Positions 62,727-64,000 of a stretch of 64,000 nucleotides of DNA are shown here, one piece after another. The stretch's first letter is position 1, and each line of letters begins with the position of its first letter. The position numbers were made by a program, and so were the translations under genes. Origin of the DNA: Cavia porcellus (taxonomy: Eukaryota; Chordata; Mammalia; Rodentia; Caviidae); NCBI RefSeq assembly GCF_034190915.1, contig NW_026947545.1:434001-498000 (forward strand), read 5' to 3'. Below the pieces are notes generated by a model. It saw only the letters and a list, made by a program, of their open reading frames with translations. It was not told where the DNA came from and did no database searches.

Positions 62727-64000
62727 GTGTGAATCGGAGGGTCAGAATTAGGATAGGCAGTGAGTGGCAAAGTAGGATGGAGAAAAGCACCGCGGGGTGA
62801 TCAGCATGTTGAGGTCAGCGAACATGCAGTGGCAATGTAGGATAGGTTTCTGAAAAACATCGCGAGGTGGTGCGCATTGTATGGGTGTGTGTTACATTAC
62901 ATTCACTACTAGGAGTGAGAAAAATATCACGGGGTGGTGCGCATTGTATGGGTGTGTGTTACATTACATTCACTAGTAGGAGTTAGAAAAACATCACGGG
63001 GTGGTGCGCATTGTATGGGTGTTTGTTACATTACATTCACTACTAGGAGTGAGAAAAACATCACGGGGTGGTGTGAATCGGAGGGTCTGAATTAGGATAG
63101 GCAGTGATTGGCAATGTAGGATGGAGAAAAGCACCGCGGGTTGGTCAGCATGGGGAGGTCCGGGAACATGCAGAGGCAATGTAGGATAGGTTTCTGAAAA
63201 ACATCGCGGGGTGGTGCGCATTGTATGGGTGTGTGTTACATTACATTCACTAGTAGGAGTGAGAAAAACATCCCGGGGTCGTGTGAATCGGAGGATCTGA
63301 ATTAGGATAGGCAGTGAGTGGCAATGTAGGATCGAGAAAAGCACTGCGGGGTGGTCAGCATGGGGAGGTCAGGGAACATGCAGTGGCAATGTAGGATAGG
63401 TTTCTGGAAAATCATCGCGGGGTGGTGCGCATTGTATGGGTGTGTGTTACATTACATTCACTAGTAGGAGTGAGAAAAACGTCACGGGGTAGTGCGCATT
63501 TTAGGGGTGTGGGTTACATTACATTCACTAGTAGGAGTGAGAAAAATATCACGGGGTGGTGCGCATTGTATGGGTGTGTGTTACATTACATTCACTAGTA
63601 GGAGTGAGAAAAACATCACAGGGTGGTGTGAATCAGAGGGTGTGAATTAGGATAGGCAGTGAGTGGCAATGTAGGATGGTGAAAAGCACCACCGGGTGGT
63701 CAGCATGGGGAGGTCAGGGAACATGCAGTGGCACTGTAGGATAGGTTTCTGAAAAACACCGCGGGGTGGTGCGCATTGTATGGGTGTGTGTTACATTACA
63801 TTCACTAGTAGGAGTGAGGAAAACATCACGGGGTGGTGCGCATTGTATGGGTGTGTGTTACATTACATTCACTAGTAGGAGGGAGAAAAACATCACTGGG
63901 TGGTGTTAATCGGAGGGTCTGAATTTGGATAGGCAGTGAGTGGCAATGTAGGATGGAGAAAAGCACCACAGGGCGGTCAGCATGGGGAGGTCAGGGAACA
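62727..64000. repeat. Right-hand super-repeat copy 3, cut by window edge
   Basis: B starts are 62727, 63071, 63281, 63626 and 63903, with A counts 3, 1, 3, 2 before the edge. These follow the same order and spacing as the copies at 57596 and 59994 (344, 210, 345, 277). The final cassette ends 98 bases in, at the window edge, inside its B2 unit. Small private changes include GGCAAAGTAGG near 62768 and GGATGGTGAAAAGC near 63676. The array continues to the right. Confidence 0.93.

Larger units (their letters stand above)
1..64000. repeat. Satellite array, B1-B2-A(n) higher-order repeat, fills window
   Basis: Every part of the window can be parsed as one of three related units: A (67 bp), B1 (73 bp) and B2 (70 bp). 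B1 and B2 always occur together as a 143-bp cassette, followed by 1 to 13 A units. I located 154 B1 starts plus one cassette cut by the left edge, and estimate about 625 A units from the remaining length. Distances between cassettes fit 143+67n within one to three bases throughout, so no foreign insertion of appreciable size is present. All units point the same way; no inversion was seen. There is no non-repeat stretch over 300 bases. This architecture is typical of eukaryotic satellite DNA; chromosomal location and species are not determinable here. Confidence 0.97.

Noticed and set aside
1..64000. CRISPR array (short regular repeats)
   Set aside because: Units abut with no unique spacers; what lies between repeats is itself repeated, and the array is far too long and variable in n.
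1..64000. CENP-B box or other known centromere motif
   Set aside because: I checked the CGGG-containing tails of A, B1 and B2 for the TTCG-N4-A-NN-CGGG pattern; the required TTCG and A positions are not met.
1..64000. Telomeric or interstitial telomeric repeat
   Set aside because: No runs of TTAGGG or related units; TTAGGATAGG in B1 is single and not tandem.
1..64000. B cassette as an inserted mobile element
   Set aside because: No terminal inverted repeats, target duplications or coding capacity, and its tail is homologous to the A unit, so divergence within the satellite explains it better.

Overview
The whole 64 kb window is one uninterrupted satellite DNA array. I found no protein gene, RNA gene, transposon, CRISPR array or unique-sequence island. 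The array and its nested higher-order structure point to eukaryotic heterochromatin (pericentromeric, subtelomeric or a sex/B-chromosome block). The species cannot be read from the sequence. Much of the monomer variation sits at CpG sites (CG to TG or CA), as expected in a CpG-methylating genome such as a vertebrate or plant; that is inference.

Three related unit types make up the array. All end in a shared tail of the form GAAAAACATCRCGGGGTG. Type A is 67 bp, about 625 copies, and normally carries an ACTAGT (SpeI) palindrome. B1 (73 bp) and B2 (70 bp) are diverged relatives that occur together as a 143-bp cassette, about 155 times. The array therefore reads B1-B2-A(n), with n from 1 to 13. 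The shortest cassette (n=1) is exactly 210 bp.

Layout: 1-12 kb is rich in long A runs (n often 8-13) and contains a tandem 2.7/2.9-kb duplication (3031-8658). From 12 to 31 kb short and long cassettes are mixed, with local duplications offset by 2,122, 2,190, 812 and 3,154 bp. At 30.8-31.6 kb there are four successive pure 210-bp units. From 35 to 50 kb a 3.1-4.0-kb super-repeat recurs five times; each copy starts with the same diagnostic B subtype, and the order of n values acts as a barcode. At 57.6-64 kb a different super-repeat (n = 3,1,3,2,x,7) runs for 2,398 and 2,733 bp and is then cut by the window edge.

Many open frames of 60-131 codons exist on both strands, but repeat arithmetic explains them. 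The 67-bp period shifts frame at each unit, the 210-bp cassette preserves frame, and a single A/C change in B2 removes a recurrent minus-strand stop. I do not call any of them genes. The main content of interest is the three-level hierarchy, the diagnostic variants that allow its history to be read, and signs of unequal exchange and possible consensus errors.
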